Of a DNA stretch of 64,000 nt, positions 11,601 through 19,529 are shown piece after piece. This DNA comes from Stentor roeselii (Eukaryota; Ciliophora; Heterotrichea; Heterotrichida; Stentoridae): contig RSEH01000056.1 of NCBI GenBank assembly GCA_006503475.1, forward strand, positions 1-64,000, written 5' to 3'. The position numbers and the translations under genes are program-made. The notes beneath the pieces were generated by a model. That model worked only from the letters and a program-made list of their open reading frames with translations. It did no database searches and was not told the DNA's origin. Position 1 is the stretch's first letter, and every line of letters begins with the position of its first letter.

Positions 11601-11732
11601 TAATCTTTGAATTTCTTGATATTTATAGTATATTGAATTTTTTAACTGTTGGATTTCTCGATGAATCATAAAAATTTCTAAATCAGGGCCATTGTAAGTT
11701 GAATTCCTATATATTGAGAATTGTGATCCCAT
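8652..11732 (-). CDS. Long coiled-coil GBP/atlastin-like GTPase fused to Hsp20 domain (paralogue 3)
   Basis: 1026 aa, the longest and most diverged family member. It begins MGSQFS, which fits N-myristoylation (Gly2, Ser6). Residues about 20-610 are almost unbroken coiled coil rich in Glu, Lys, Asn and Leu. The G domain follows: P-loop GCYNKGKT (651-658), TKGI, DTAG instead of DSAG, and VHNFKD. The C-terminal alpha-crystallin domain (about 925-1010) shows DIPGV, SERFFGE and DKGVL. The coiled coil is several times longer than in the other three, so this member could form a long tether or filament. If Gly2 is acylated, the protein would attach to a membrane by the end opposite the Hsp20 domain. 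Domain order is certain from sequence; the rest is inference. Confidence 0.85.
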   Translation of the reverse strand: MGSQFSIYRNSTYNGPDLEIFMIHREIQQLKNSIYYKYQEIQRLENNINAKDQEIQRLEYNIKAKDQEIQSLEKNIKVNSEELLKLNNQKNSKILDLESKIIQKNQAIKEIKESQELNSKNISTLQNELQEEKKQKIILQKTLMKDKEEIKNLIKGNTNLENIIENFQVDKQNIEKELEIVNLEGSILEKIQSLISCLRAEQIKYQKLVENNAETLKNLEKTIKNSEHLKICLQDQQKTNQTLHQNLENKEKENLKNSKENESLRIKNQQLENKLKIKEAEISKLSNEHEEKIAKNQERISKNEEKMAQYEKTITDLKMEHQQFENQIQLNNDALNKANSSNQSLLKNIQNLEKKFKDENEKELKKFQDLQKELKMVSENLKSKLNELKKLNQNFEDTLKELKNSEIKNKNLEAEMIKYENLKIENQELNKKYNLNIEHLQEITKKVENLTLNIQEIEKNLQQKDEEKEKVLNEYENLKSEHLNLIKECELNQQKIEEMENLNKSLNIENQDLEKKYQLNHEELSQLYSESNSLEINNHELERTVENGKIEIERLQQELLDVKTESQILEKQYRESELKLMSDKESVLLSSYQISDFNERYDGIIHSENFRDIMDVSKGWTIEFPSNFNEKLSKDIFCSFGENLIYLSISGCYNKGKTFLLNKICKSSFPCEKKLETKGISFKRSVIDGNKVMIIDTAGSYSPISMNENIEAKQETEKQMKDIIFLLSDLLILVVNDFTILDQEIFEKLKKQLVGNRHKSFKEIIVVHNFKDIYTEEKLKSVWNKLLSGLLDVNDRKNQAQELIFEIDGQNLKYVQGKYSKHVMLINDNNKIGRSFNDKVVQLIIKWMQKLIEPKKKNIFDDFFEILSQNLNSPELEFPNNTLFDDENIYFDKNGLLVIKSNDCSKFRILCNDRLINEISVVPNNYAPPIDIIEKNNEFIIIADIPGVENVGCTIQNSRVKFHFKREPEYDEGYKVSERFFGEFSKTLKIPAKYKKKPNISRDKGVLMLIFKAKKELNLDIILDKN
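11517..11630 (-). repeat. In-frame 42-base repeats in coiled-coil coding sequence
   Basis: Near the N-terminus of the gene at 8652, 14-residue units of the form AKDQEIQRLEYNIK repeat about three times with high DNA identity. The recent, in-frame expansion lengthens the coiled coil by whole turns. Confidence 0.75.
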
Positions 11733-12221
11733 ACTATGTTTATAAATGGGTAATTATTTAAATATCAATATAGACATTAAAAATATAGACATCAAATTTA
11801 TAAAAAATTTCTTTATTTGAGGTTGAAGAGTTTATTGAAGACATTAAAGAAGCAAAAGAAGGTAAAATAGATTTTAATCAAATTTAGGTGTAATGTTTTA
11901 ATAATATAAAATACTAATCAGTTCTTGAAGCTTTCTATTTATCAAATCAATCTTCTCAAAATAATCATATTAGGTCTTAATAATTTAAACTATAATTTGA
12001 AATAATCAAGTTAATAATCATCTTTCCAACACATCAATTATCTAAACCTCCTCACTCCAAATTTAAATCAAATAAACTCATAAATCATCCAAAAACCACT
12101 AATAATTTAAGATAAACCATCATTCCTCTAATCTTTTTTCATTTCAAATCAAAAAATCCTCAATTAATCCTCCAGAGTAAAAATTTCCAAAACTGAACAA
12201 AATTTCTAATCTTTTAAAAAA
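11733..12221. other. Intergenic, 489 bases
   Basis: AT-rich spacer between two same-strand paralogues. No open frame of note; from about 11990 it is poor in G on the plus strand. Nothing else seen. Confidence 0.6.
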
Positions 12222-14219
12222 CTAATTATATTTAATCGCTCTAGTCTTGATCTCTTTCTTCTTAAAAGTGATAGTAAGAACTCCATCTTTAAAAGCAGTA
12301 TCAGGATCATCACTATTATACTTCGGTGGAATTTTAAATGATTTAAGACATTCTCCAAAAGGGCGCTCTGAGACTTTATACCCAGTTTCATAAATTCTTT
12401 TTCTAATCAGCGTGAATTTCACAGTATTCTCAATAATGCTATAATCAAAAGGCTGAATTCCAGGCACATCAATAGAAATAATATAAAATTCATCATTTTC
12501 AATAATATCAAGAGGAGGTTCATAAAAATCAGAGAGAATATTTATTTCATTGACAACACTGTCAATGCAAGCCAGTCTCAGATTATTTTCATTTTCAACC
12601 TTTGTGACCATCAAGCCTTTATCATGAAAGAAAACATTTTCATCGATGGAATATTCTTTATCTGAATTATGAGTTGAATTGTTGAGGTTTTGACTAAGAA
12701 TTTCAAAAAAGTTGTCGAAGAAGTTTCTTTTGTTGTAGTTTACACAACATGCTTGGATCCACATTGTTATCATTTTTATGACAAGGTTATTGTAATGAGC
12801 TCCGAATTCTGTGTTGTCATTTACTAGCATAACATGCCTAGAAAATTCAGTTTTCAAGTAAAAAATCATTTTTCCATCAATCTCACATTCTTGTCTCTGT
12901 GCAAGTTCCTGTCTTTTTATTCCACTACTTTTACTTTCTTCAAAATACAGCCCTTCAACCTGTCTCTTCCAAATAAATTGCTGATCCACTTCATCTCTAA
13001 CATCTTTTAAGTTATGAACAACAATAATTTCTTTATGTTTTTTATTTTTATTTCCTTGAATTTGTTTCTCAAGTTTTTCAAGAATTTCTTGATCAAGGAC
13101 AGTGTAATCATTGACGACGAGAATAAAGAAGTCACTAAGCAAGAAGATAATATCTCTAAGTCTTTTTTCAGTTTCTCTCTTTTCTTCGATTGTTTCACTC
13201 ATCTTGATAGGACTGTGACTTCCTGCAGAGTCGATGACTGTCACTTCTGTTCCTTTAATATTCGTCTTTTTAAAGGAAATTCCTTTAGTTTCTACTTTTT
13301 TACCTGAAGGAAAGTGACTGTTACAAATTTTATTAAGTAAAAAAGTTTTACCTTTATCGTATGCACCTGTTACTGTGAGAAAAGCGTTTGATCTTCCAAC
13401 CACTTCGAAGATATCTTTGTTTATCTCGTTTTGAGTGGGAAATTCAATGATCCAGCCTTTGTTGATGTCTTTTATATCTCGAAAGCGGTTTATGTTGATT
13501 ATTCCATGATAATTGGATTCTTCAGAGTTTTCATTTGCCTCTTGTTCTAATCGTATTTTTTCATGTTGATTTTTGAGTTGATTTTCAAGGTTTTGAATGT
13601 TTTTTTCATATTCTTCCTTTAGGCTGATTATTTCATTGTCTTTTGATTCTAATTTTTTTTCGTATTCTTGATAAATTGATTCATTTTCTTGTTTCGTGAT
13701 GATTATTTCATTTTCTTTTAATTTTAATTTTCTTTCGTATTCTTGATATAATGATTCGTTTTCTTGCTTCAAGGTGATTATTTCATTTTCATTTAATTTT
13801 AATTTTCTTTCGTTTTCTTGCTTTAAAGTGATTATTTCATTTTCATTTAATTTTAATTTTCTTTCGTTTTCTTGCTTTAAAGTGATTATTTCTTTCTTTA
13901 TTCTTGAAATTTCTTCATCTTTGGTAGAAACAGTCACTTCTAGTACATTATTTTTTTTTAATAATTCTTTCAAAGAAATCATCAAGTTTTTCAGGATATC
14001 GATACTCGATGATTTGTCTTTAATTTTTAATTCATATTTGAGATTTATGTCTTGATTGAATTTTGAAATCTGGCATTCAAGGTCTTGAAAGTTTTTCTGA
14101 AGAGCGCTGAGTTCTTTGGTTTTATTTTCTAAGGACTGATTAAGGACTTTATTTTGTAGCTTGAGCTCTAAATCTATAGGATTTTCTGATGAGTTCCTTC
14201 TTCGACAAAAGAGTGACAT
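12222..14219 (-). CDS. GBP/atlastin-like GTPase fused to Hsp20 domain (paralogue 4)
   Basis: 665 aa. Residues about 10-225 are coiled coil that includes direct repeats of the type NEIITLKQENERKLKL. Then come YHGIININRFRDIKDINKGW and the G domain: P-loop GAYDKGKT (285-292), TKGI, DSAG and VHNLKD. The alpha-crystallin domain covers about 565-655 with DVPGI, SERPFGE and KDGVL; the tail ends AIKYN. The start context is TAATAAATG. The G and Hsp20 parts match paralogues 1 and 2 closely, and the coiled coil is intermediate in length between those and paralogue 3. Family-wide function is unknown. GBP-like GTPases generally dimerise through the G domain and act on membranes, and sHSPs form oligomers that hold unfolded clients. 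Confidence 0.85.
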   Translation of the reverse strand: MSLFCRRRNSSENPIDLELKLQNKVLNQSLENKTKELSALQKNFQDLECQISKFNQDINLKYELKIKDKSSSIDILKNLMISLKELLKKNNVLEVTVSTKDEEISRIKKEIITLKQENERKLKLNENEIITLKQENERKLKLNENEIITLKQENESLYQEYERKLKLKENEIIITKQENESIYQEYEKKLESKDNEIISLKEEYEKNIQNLENQLKNQHEKIRLEQEANENSEESNYHGIININRFRDIKDINKGWIIEFPTQNEINKDIFEVVGRSNAFLTVTGAYDKGKTFLLNKICNSHFPSGKKVETKGISFKKTNIKGTEVTVIDSAGSHSPIKMSETIEEKRETEKRLRDIIFLLSDFFILVVNDYTVLDQEILEKLEKQIQGNKNKKHKEIIVVHNLKDVRDEVDQQFIWKRQVEGLYFEESKSSGIKRQELAQRQECEIDGKMIFYLKTEFSRHVMLVNDNTEFGAHYNNLVIKMITMWIQACCVNYNKRNFFDNFFEILSQNLNNSTHNSDKEYSIDENVFFHDKGLMVTKVENENNLRLACIDSVVNEINILSDFYEPPLDIIENDEFYIISIDVPGIQPFDYSIIENTVKFTLIRKRIYETGYKVSERPFGECLKSFKIPPKYNSDDPDTAFKDGVLTITFKKKEIKTRAIKYN
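13625..13890 (-). repeat. In-frame 54-base direct repeats in coiled-coil coding sequence
   Basis: Within the gene at 12222, 54-base units encoding an 18-residue heptad-like block (core ENEIITLKQENERKLKL) occur in at least two near-identical tandem copies, followed by diverged longer copies containing LYQEY or IYQEY. The high DNA identity of the two best copies suggests recent unequal exchange or slippage. Confidence 0.85.
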
Positions 14220-15584
14220 TTATTACCTTAGGACTAAAAATGACAATATTTTAAAAGTAGATTTTCAAAAAGTAGACATTAAAAAATGTAGAAATTTTGA
14301 ATTTTATGCAAAAAATATTAGGAAAATTTTAGATTTTGAATTAGTTTATTTCTAGGAAAAGCTGTTAACAGATAAAACTTTAATCAAAATCTCATTAATC
14401 TTAAAGTTGTAAGCTTTATATTTAAAAATTTTATAAATTTCAATTAAACTCAAAGTATCTTTAGACTTTTTCTTAACCTGTAGAGTATCAAGTTATTTCA
14501 TTACAGTTAACTCAAAAATTATCTATGAACATGTTTAAAACAATCTCTAAGTCCTAATGATGTTAAAAAAATAAAGAATAAATCAAAAGTGAAATTATGA
14601 AGTTTTCAAGAATATATTCAAATATTCTTTGTGATTTTGAATTTTGATAAGGTATAGATTTAAGCAAATTCTATAAGATTTCAAATTTCCATCAAGAGCA
14701 GCTATATTCTTATCAAGCAGAACTATCCAATACTAAATATTACACATCAACTGGAAGAATGAAATAGGTGTAAATCTTTTTAAACCATTTAGGATTTAGA
14801 GAACATCAGATTCGATTAAGAAGGTGCAAAAAGATTTTTTTTCGTCAATCAACTTACTTTAAGATAACTCGGACTGGTAAACTTTCAGTAAATCAAATCG
14901 AGATATTGGAAGTTTTTAAATTATGGTATTTAAGTTTGTTTTTCACAATCCTACAGATGATCAAGATGGATTATACAGGATTTATATATAATTCAAACTA
15001 ATAATAAGTTATTTAATTATTAGAATAACATTAACAGGCAAAAATAGTGTAATTTAAGTTTAATGACTTTAATATCAGAAAAAACTGTTTATAACTATAT
15101 TCAAAGGTAGGTGGGATAATGAAATATCTCAATGATTTCTTTCAAATTATTTCTCCTAAATATTTCAACTTTCAATCAAAATTACTGAACATTTAATCTT
15201 TATAATAAACTTGAAAATCTCATATCAAACTTAATAATAAGTTAGAATAGAATTGAAGATCAGGAGATAGCAAAACTAAGATTTAAAAATAGGAAAATTT
15301 ATTTATCCAATATAAATAATAAGTTATTTAACGAATTATCATTGACCTAAATACTATTTTGAGTCTTTAGCCGTAAAGTTAAACTTCAAGTGAAATATAA
15401 TCAAAATTCCATCATCACTACAATACTCTTCAAAACTACTAAAACCATAATCATTTACAATGATATTAAAATCCCCTTATATCTTATTCAACATAATCCA
15501 AAAATTCAATGAATCATTAACCCTCATTTATAAAAATTCCCTAAACTAATCCGAAACCTGTAATCAATAATCTAACAATACCTC
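14220..15584. other. 1.4 kb gap, part of it a possible decayed gene
   Basis: Mostly AT-rich spacer. From about 14650 to 15000 a plus-strand frame has coding-like content but carries stops (listed as a separate pseudogene candidate). The remainder, 15000 to 15584, shows only short AT-rich direct similarities such as AATAATAAGTTATTTAA near 15000 and again near 15320. No RNA gene seen. Confidence 0.5.
14652..15000 (+). pseudogene. Possible gene remnant, unidentified
   Basis: One plus-strand frame reads coding-like residues (for example HQEQLYSYQAELSNTKYY), is broken by TAG and then TAA two codons later, and continues open for about 75 codons (for example REHQIRLRRCKKIFF, then TRTGKLSVNQIEI). 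There is no 15- or 16-base GT...AG segment that removes the two stops. The residue mix and the length of the frame after the stops favour a decayed gene over chance, but no family is recognised. Chance remains possible in AT-rich DNA. Confidence 0.35.
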
Positions 15585-16361
15585 CTAAAAAATAATCAAA
15601 GTCCTAGGCAATAAATTCATTAAAGTCCCATGCATCTCTTCTCTAATCATATTACCAGAAACAATTAATTTCTCTAAATTCAAATCACAAATCAACTGAG
15701 CGATATTTAACAATGCATCTTCAGTGATTAAATTATACCCGATTCCAAGCATTTTCAGCTGTTTTAAGTTACAAAGAGCCATAGCGACTTTAAGACTTCC
15801 TTTATTTTCCATGTTGTTTTCATCAAGTCCTAACTTTTGCAAGTTTTTTAGGTTTAGAAGGACTTCAGCAATGCAAAAAGCCCCGACAGCGCCGATTTCG
15901 TTGATATGAAGCCAAAGTTCTATTAAATTTCTTAAGTTTTTCAGAGGAATTGATAAGTGCATGCATCCTTCTTCTCCTAGTGAGTTGTCTTCTAGAGAAA
16001 GAACTTCTAGATGATGCATGTGTGAAAGGTCTTTTGATATCATTTTTATACCTTCGCTTCCTAAGCAGGTCTTCCATAGACGAAGGACTTTTATGTTTTG
16101 GAAGTATGGCATTAGTTGGAAGAGGTGATCTGATCTGGATTTTTGGAAATTTACGAAGTTGAAGTTTATGGTTTCATTGGAATAGCTTCCATTCTTGTAA
16201 ATCTCTTTGAAAATAACTCGAATTTTAGAATTCATATACTGTTTATTCATATGATAAAAGCTCCTCAGTTCCTCAAGTTGTCTTTTCTGTTTCTCCTGAC
16301 TAATCAATTCAAGAATCCTTTGTTTTTCAGCATCAATGCGAATGCAGCACCCGACGCCCAT
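15585..16361 (-). CDS. Leucine-rich-repeat protein, probably membrane-anchored
   Basis: 258 aa. It starts MGVGCC, a typical dual acylation signal (Gly2 for myristate, Cys5 and Cys6 for palmitate). After a basic helical stretch (10-40), residues about 75-250 hold about six ribonuclease-inhibitor-type LRRs of the form L..LSLEDNSLGEEG...L and L.KLGLDENNMENKG. Such LRRs are usually protein-binding scaffolds. No enzyme domain is present. It is divergent from DPM2, with 36 bases between the start codons. Partner and role cannot be read from the sequence. Confidence 0.85.
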   Translation of the reverse strand: MGVGCCIRIDAEKQRILELISQEKQKRQLEELRSFYHMNKQYMNSKIRVIFKEIYKNGSYSNETINFNFVNFQKSRSDHLFQLMPYFQNIKVLRLWKTCLGSEGIKMISKDLSHMHHLEVLSLEDNSLGEEGCMHLSIPLKNLRNLIELWLHINEIGAVGAFCIAEVLLNLKNLQKLGLDENNMENKGSLKVAMALCNLKQLKMLGIGYNLITEDALLNIAQLICDLNLEKLIVSGNMIREEMHGTLMNLLPRTLIIF

Positions 16362-16397
16362 TAAACAAATAATAACAATTCCATATTATAAAATTTA

Positions 16398-16652
16398 ATG
16401 TCATCACAAAAAGTTGGAAGTGGTTTAGCAAGTGTAGGAGCGATGATGTTCTTTTACTACTCAGCCTGGATTTTCATAGTGGTAAGAAATAATCAGCCGT
16501 TCATAGATCGCGAGCATTGGGCAAATGACTTTTTTTTAGACTTGGTCTGGGCCGTCAGAATCCCTCAGATCCTGTTGTTAAGCGTTTTGACAGCCTTCTT
16601 GTTCCTATTATGCCTAGCTTGGCTTTTCCAAGGTAAACAGAAGGTATCTTAA
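16398..16652 (+). CDS. DPM2: Dolichol-phosphate mannose synthase regulatory subunit DPM2
   Basis: 84 aa, matching the usual DPM2 length. Two membrane helices are visible (about 10-30 and 50-76), separated by the conserved loop with PFIDREHW, close to PFIDSQH of animal DPM2. In animals and fungi DPM2 stabilises the catalytic DPM1 in the ER membrane, and DPM makes dolichol-P-mannose for N-glycans, GPI anchors and O-mannosylation. The start follows AATTTA. The gene is divergent from the LRR gene and convergent with the RBM22-like gene. Identification rests on length, topology and the loop motif. Confidence 0.85.
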   Translation: MSSQKVGSGLASVGAMMFFYYSAWIFIVVRNNQPFIDREHWANDFFLDLVWAVRIPQILLLSVLTAFLFLLCLAWLFQGKQKVS

Positions 16653-16724
16653 TCTCTGTAATTTACTTTTTTAAAAGGAATCAGAAACTTCTAAAAAGAA
16701 AAATATTGAAAAGTTTAGAAACTG

Positions 16725-17195
16725 TTAATTTTTAGTGTTTTTTTCTGTTTCATTCAAATCTGTTGTTTTTCCCTCTTTTTCTAATTCTTTTTTCTCGTTC
16801 ATCTTTGCGACTTTTTCCGCATTGATCTGAGCCCAGTAGTCTAGATTGACGATGTCTTTCGGAGCTCCGAACTTGTTGTCCATCTCTAAAGTTGAATCTC
16901 GGTCTTTCAGCTGTTGGCCTGTCTCCAAATCACCGACGCAGGCCTGGCACACGTTTTTGACCTTCGCGCAAACCTGGCAGATTTCAGTCTTTTTAAACCT
17001 TTCCTTGTTCCCTGGTCTCCAACGAAAGACTGTGAATGGACGGTCGCATACCCGACATGCTCGGTCGAATTGAGTCTTCATCATTCGAAGGTATTTTACT
17101 GTCCCGAGGCAACCTGGACAGACTAAAGGAAATTCGGACTCTTCCCAAGTCATTTTGTTCACTTGGGTCTTTATGCCTAATAGCCTTTCACCCAT
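16725..17195 (-). CDS. RBM22: RBM22/Slt11-like splicing factor, N-terminal zinc domain only
   Basis: 156 aa. The first 100 residues match the N-terminal zinc-binding region of RBM22 (yeast Ecm2/Slt11 and Cwc2 relatives): WEESEFPLVCPGCLG, CRVCDRPFTVFRW, RFKKTEICQVCAKVKNVCQ and CVGDLETG, giving eight paired cysteines. In RBM22 this region sits in the spliceosome core near U6 and the intron. The family protein normally continues with a CCCH zinc finger and an RRM; here the frame ends at a TAA after an acidic/Lys tail (NETEKNTKN), and no GT...AG segment extends it. So this is either a short paralogue or a naturally split factor. The match is clear, the shortness is real in this sequence. Confidence 0.85.
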   Translation of the reverse strand: MGERLLGIKTQVNKMTWEESEFPLVCPGCLGTVKYLRMMKTQFDRACRVCDRPFTVFRWRPGNKERFKKTEICQVCAKVKNVCQACVGDLETGQQLKDRDSTLEMDNKFGAPKDIVNLDYWAQINAEKVAKMNEKKELEKEGKTTDLNETEKNTKN

Positions 17196-17235
17196 TTCAA
17201 GATATTAAGGTTTAGTTGGAATTTAACTAACTAGT

Positions 17236-17304
17236 TTATATTGTTGGTCTCGCAGAAGATTTGGTTGGAGGTGCTGTTTTTCTTATGGAACACCGTCTTA
17301 GCAT
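17236..17304 (-). CDS. Possible 22-codon small ORF in a short spacer
   Basis: Between the kinase gene at 17339 and the RBM22-like gene, a 143-base spacer is less AT-rich than others. On the minus strand it holds an ATG in the context AATATAATG, followed by 22 codons (start MLRRCSIRKTAPP) and TAA. The peptide would be basic. It may be a micropeptide, a 5' leader ORF or chance. No family match. Confidence 0.15.
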   Translation of the reverse strand: MLRRCSIRKTAPPTKSSARPTI

Positions 17305-17338
17305 TATATTTTTTCAATGTATACGCAATAAGGTCTAA

Positions 17339-18703
17339 CTAAAACTTACTGTACATCGCCTGGGTAATAGGCTTAACAGCTTCTTCAATTTCAGAAAGAC
17401 TAGGACAAATAGGTGGTTCCGTCAAAATCTCAATAATTCCAGCCTTATTAATATACGGCATTTTCACCAACTCTTCCGCAGTAATTCTTTTCTGTGGGTC
17501 TTTTTCAAGCATAGCTGTAAGAACATCCTTTAAATCCTGAGAAACTTCTCTTTTTTCAGAGAAACAAAGAGAAAAGTTCATAATATCCTCAAAAAGTGAA
17601 TCATTTTCACTCTGAAAAGGCATTTCTTGAAAGACAATCAAATAAAAAGTGACTCCCAGTGCCCAAATATCAGCAGCTTTTAAGTCAACAGGTCCTTCAG
17701 CAGTGATTGATTCAGGGGCGTTGAAATAATCAGTTCCCATGATGCGACTTGACATTCGATAGTCGCTCAGAAGATGGCTTTGTCCGAAATCAGCTAATTT
17801 TAAGGTGAAATCATCACAAAGAAGAAGATTTTCAGGCTTTATGTCTCGATGGGTGATGCCGTTGTAGTGAAGGTAATAAAGACCACGAGAAGCATGGTTT
17901 AGAATCTTTTCCAGTTGCCAGTCTAATAAAGGCTCTTGGTCGTCTTTCCAAGGGTAAAAGTAAATGTTCAGGTCTTCATCGAATTTCATGATTTCGCCTT
18001 TGGAACAATAGTCCATGATCATGTAGTACTTTTTTTTGGTTTTGTCGAATATCACTTCTTTTAGCTTTATTAGGTTTGGGTGATCTAGCAACTTCATAAT
18101 AGCGACTTCTCTATAAAAATCCTCGTAAGGGTTGGTATAAACAGAGTCTCCATCATTTGTTTCCACCTGATGAGTCTGCTTCAAGACTCCATCATTAAAA
18201 ATCTTACTGGCAAAATACTCTCTGCCCTTTTCCACTAGTTTAACCTTCGCATATTCACCTTCCCCAATATAATCACTGATCTTATACCCAGCTAGTTTCT
18301 TCCCATCATCATCTTGAACCAGTTCCACTTTGCTATGTTCAACTTGTTCATATAAGACCTCAGGATTTAAATTTTCAGCTTCCTTAGCTTTTTCTAGAAC
18401 CTCATCACAAAAAGCATCAATACTCGGTTTTTTGAACAAAGTAAGATAAAGTTGTCCTTCAGTCTTATTTCTAGTATGTAAATTTTTTCTTTTATTTTTA
18501 AATTCTTGATTTTCCACAAAAATCTTAATTTCCTGATTTTTTTTCGCTGAATTTTCAATCGCATTAGAAACAAGTCCAGAAACAATTCGATTTAAGTAAT
18601 TTCTCGTCGCTTGAATATCACTGACACAAGATTCAGTTCTGATTCTCTTAAAAGCTCTAAGCTTGAGTTGATCTGACGGAACATTATTATCCATTCTAAA
18701 CAT
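17339..18703 (-). CDS. CaMKK-like Ser/Thr protein kinase
   Basis: 454 aa. About 145 residues of unassigned N-terminus precede the kinase domain (about 147-425). Motifs seen: glycine loop IGEGEYAKV, the VAIK-like lysine in FASKIF, HRDIKPENLL, LADFGQS, activation segment MGTDYFNAPE, then ADIWALGVTFY. The stretch PYEDFYREVAIMKLLDHPNLIKL and the insert before the hinge resemble CaMKK and the yeast Elm1/plant GRIK group, which phosphorylate the activation loops of AMPK/SnRK1-type kinases. GTDYFNAPE in place of GTPAFxAPE is slightly unusual. Divergent from the GPCR gene with 16 bases between the ATGs. Kinase: certain; subfamily: probable. Confidence 0.8.
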   Translation of the reverse strand: MFRMDNNVPSDQLKLRAFKRIRTESCVSDIQATRNYLNRIVSGLVSNAIENSAKKNQEIKIFVENQEFKNKRKNLHTRNKTEGQLYLTLFKKPSIDAFCDEVLEKAKEAENLNPEVLYEQVEHSKVELVQDDDGKKLAGYKISDYIGEGEYAKVKLVEKGREYFASKIFNDGVLKQTHQVETNDGDSVYTNPYEDFYREVAIMKLLDHPNLIKLKEVIFDKTKKKYYMIMDYCSKGEIMKFDEDLNIYFYPWKDDQEPLLDWQLEKILNHASRGLYYLHYNGITHRDIKPENLLLCDDFTLKLADFGQSHLLSDYRMSSRIMGTDYFNAPESITAEGPVDLKAADIWALGVTFYLIVFQEMPFQSENDSLFEDIMNFSLCFSEKREVSQDLKDVLTAMLEKDPQKRITAEELVKMPYINKAGIIEILTEPPICPSLSEIEEAVKPITQAMYSKF

Positions 18704-18719
18704 TATATTTATAACTTTG

Positions 18720-19529
18720 ATGAAAAATGAAGATTACATCGTCTTCTCAGTTGCCTTTTCAGCGTCTATTTCTCTTTTATCATGTTTACTTCTAATCAGC
18801 GCGATAGTAATCGTAAAAGATTTCAAATCACTGTCCTACAAGCTGATCACTTACCTGAGCATCACAGACATGTTGACTTCCATCGCGTTTTTACTGCCTC
18901 TTCTGCGAGATTCAAGCGAAGAAGTATGTAAAGCTCAAGCTTTTTTGCTAAACTTCGGAGTTCTAGCGAGTTTTATCTACTCTTCCATCATTTTGCATTA
19001 CTTGAAATGGTGCATTGTGCATGAAAAGCAGCAGACTCGAAAATTAGAAGCTTTTTATTCCCTTCTTGGATGGGGCTTGCCAATGGTTCTCTCTTGTATC
19101 CCTTTTTTCACTGATAGTTATAAATCTTCTGGGAACTGGTGCTGGATTCCTATGAACGGCACTCTCAATAAAATGCTGCAGGTCCTTGAAGGGTATGGAA
19201 TCGCTGTTGTCGTCATTTGTTTTAATGTTTTTTGCTTACTCGCTATCAGCAAAAAACTTAAAAGCGAAATTTTACTTGATGCTGAAGGTGAAAATATGAG
19301 GAAAAGACTTATGAAGAGAATGGTTTATTATCCTTTTGTTATCGTTGTTTGTATTATTCCTGCTGCTGTTAATCGAGCTATGATGATGGCGGGAAAGGAT
19401 TCTATTGTCATGCAGGGATTGGCTGCGAATGTTCAGTGCTTGATGGGATTTGGAAATTGTGTGATTTATGGATTTACTGATAATTTGAAGAGAAAGTTGA
19501 AAAAAAGGTTCATGACTTTGGCGGATTAA
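18720..19529 (+). CDS. Seven-pass receptor of the cAMP-receptor (Dicty_CAR) type
   Basis: 269 aa from the ATG at 18720 (the codon before it is TTG, which I do not take as the start). Seven hydrophobic helices can be drawn. Features of the CAR/GPR1-like class E group: YKLITYLSITDMLTSIAFLLP in helix 2, a Cys in the first outer loop, WCIVHEK after helix 3, GWGLPMVL in helix 4, GNWCWIP in the second outer loop, and NCVIYGFTDNLKRKLKKR at the end of helix 7 into a basic tail. These receptors couple to heterotrimeric G proteins in amoebae. The ligand is unknown here. Short C-tail. Confidence 0.8.
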   Translation: MKNEDYIVFSVAFSASISLLSCLLLISAIVIVKDFKSLSYKLITYLSITDMLTSIAFLLPLLRDSSEEVCKAQAFLLNFGVLASFIYSSIILHYLKWCIVHEKQQTRKLEAFYSLLGWGLPMVLSCIPFFTDSYKSSGNWCWIPMNGTLNKMLQVLEGYGIAVVVICFNVFCLLAISKKLKSEILLDAEGENMRKRLMKRMVYYPFVIVVCIIPAAVNRAMMMAGKDSIVMQGLAANVQCLMGFGNCVIYGFTDNLKRKLKKRFMTLAD

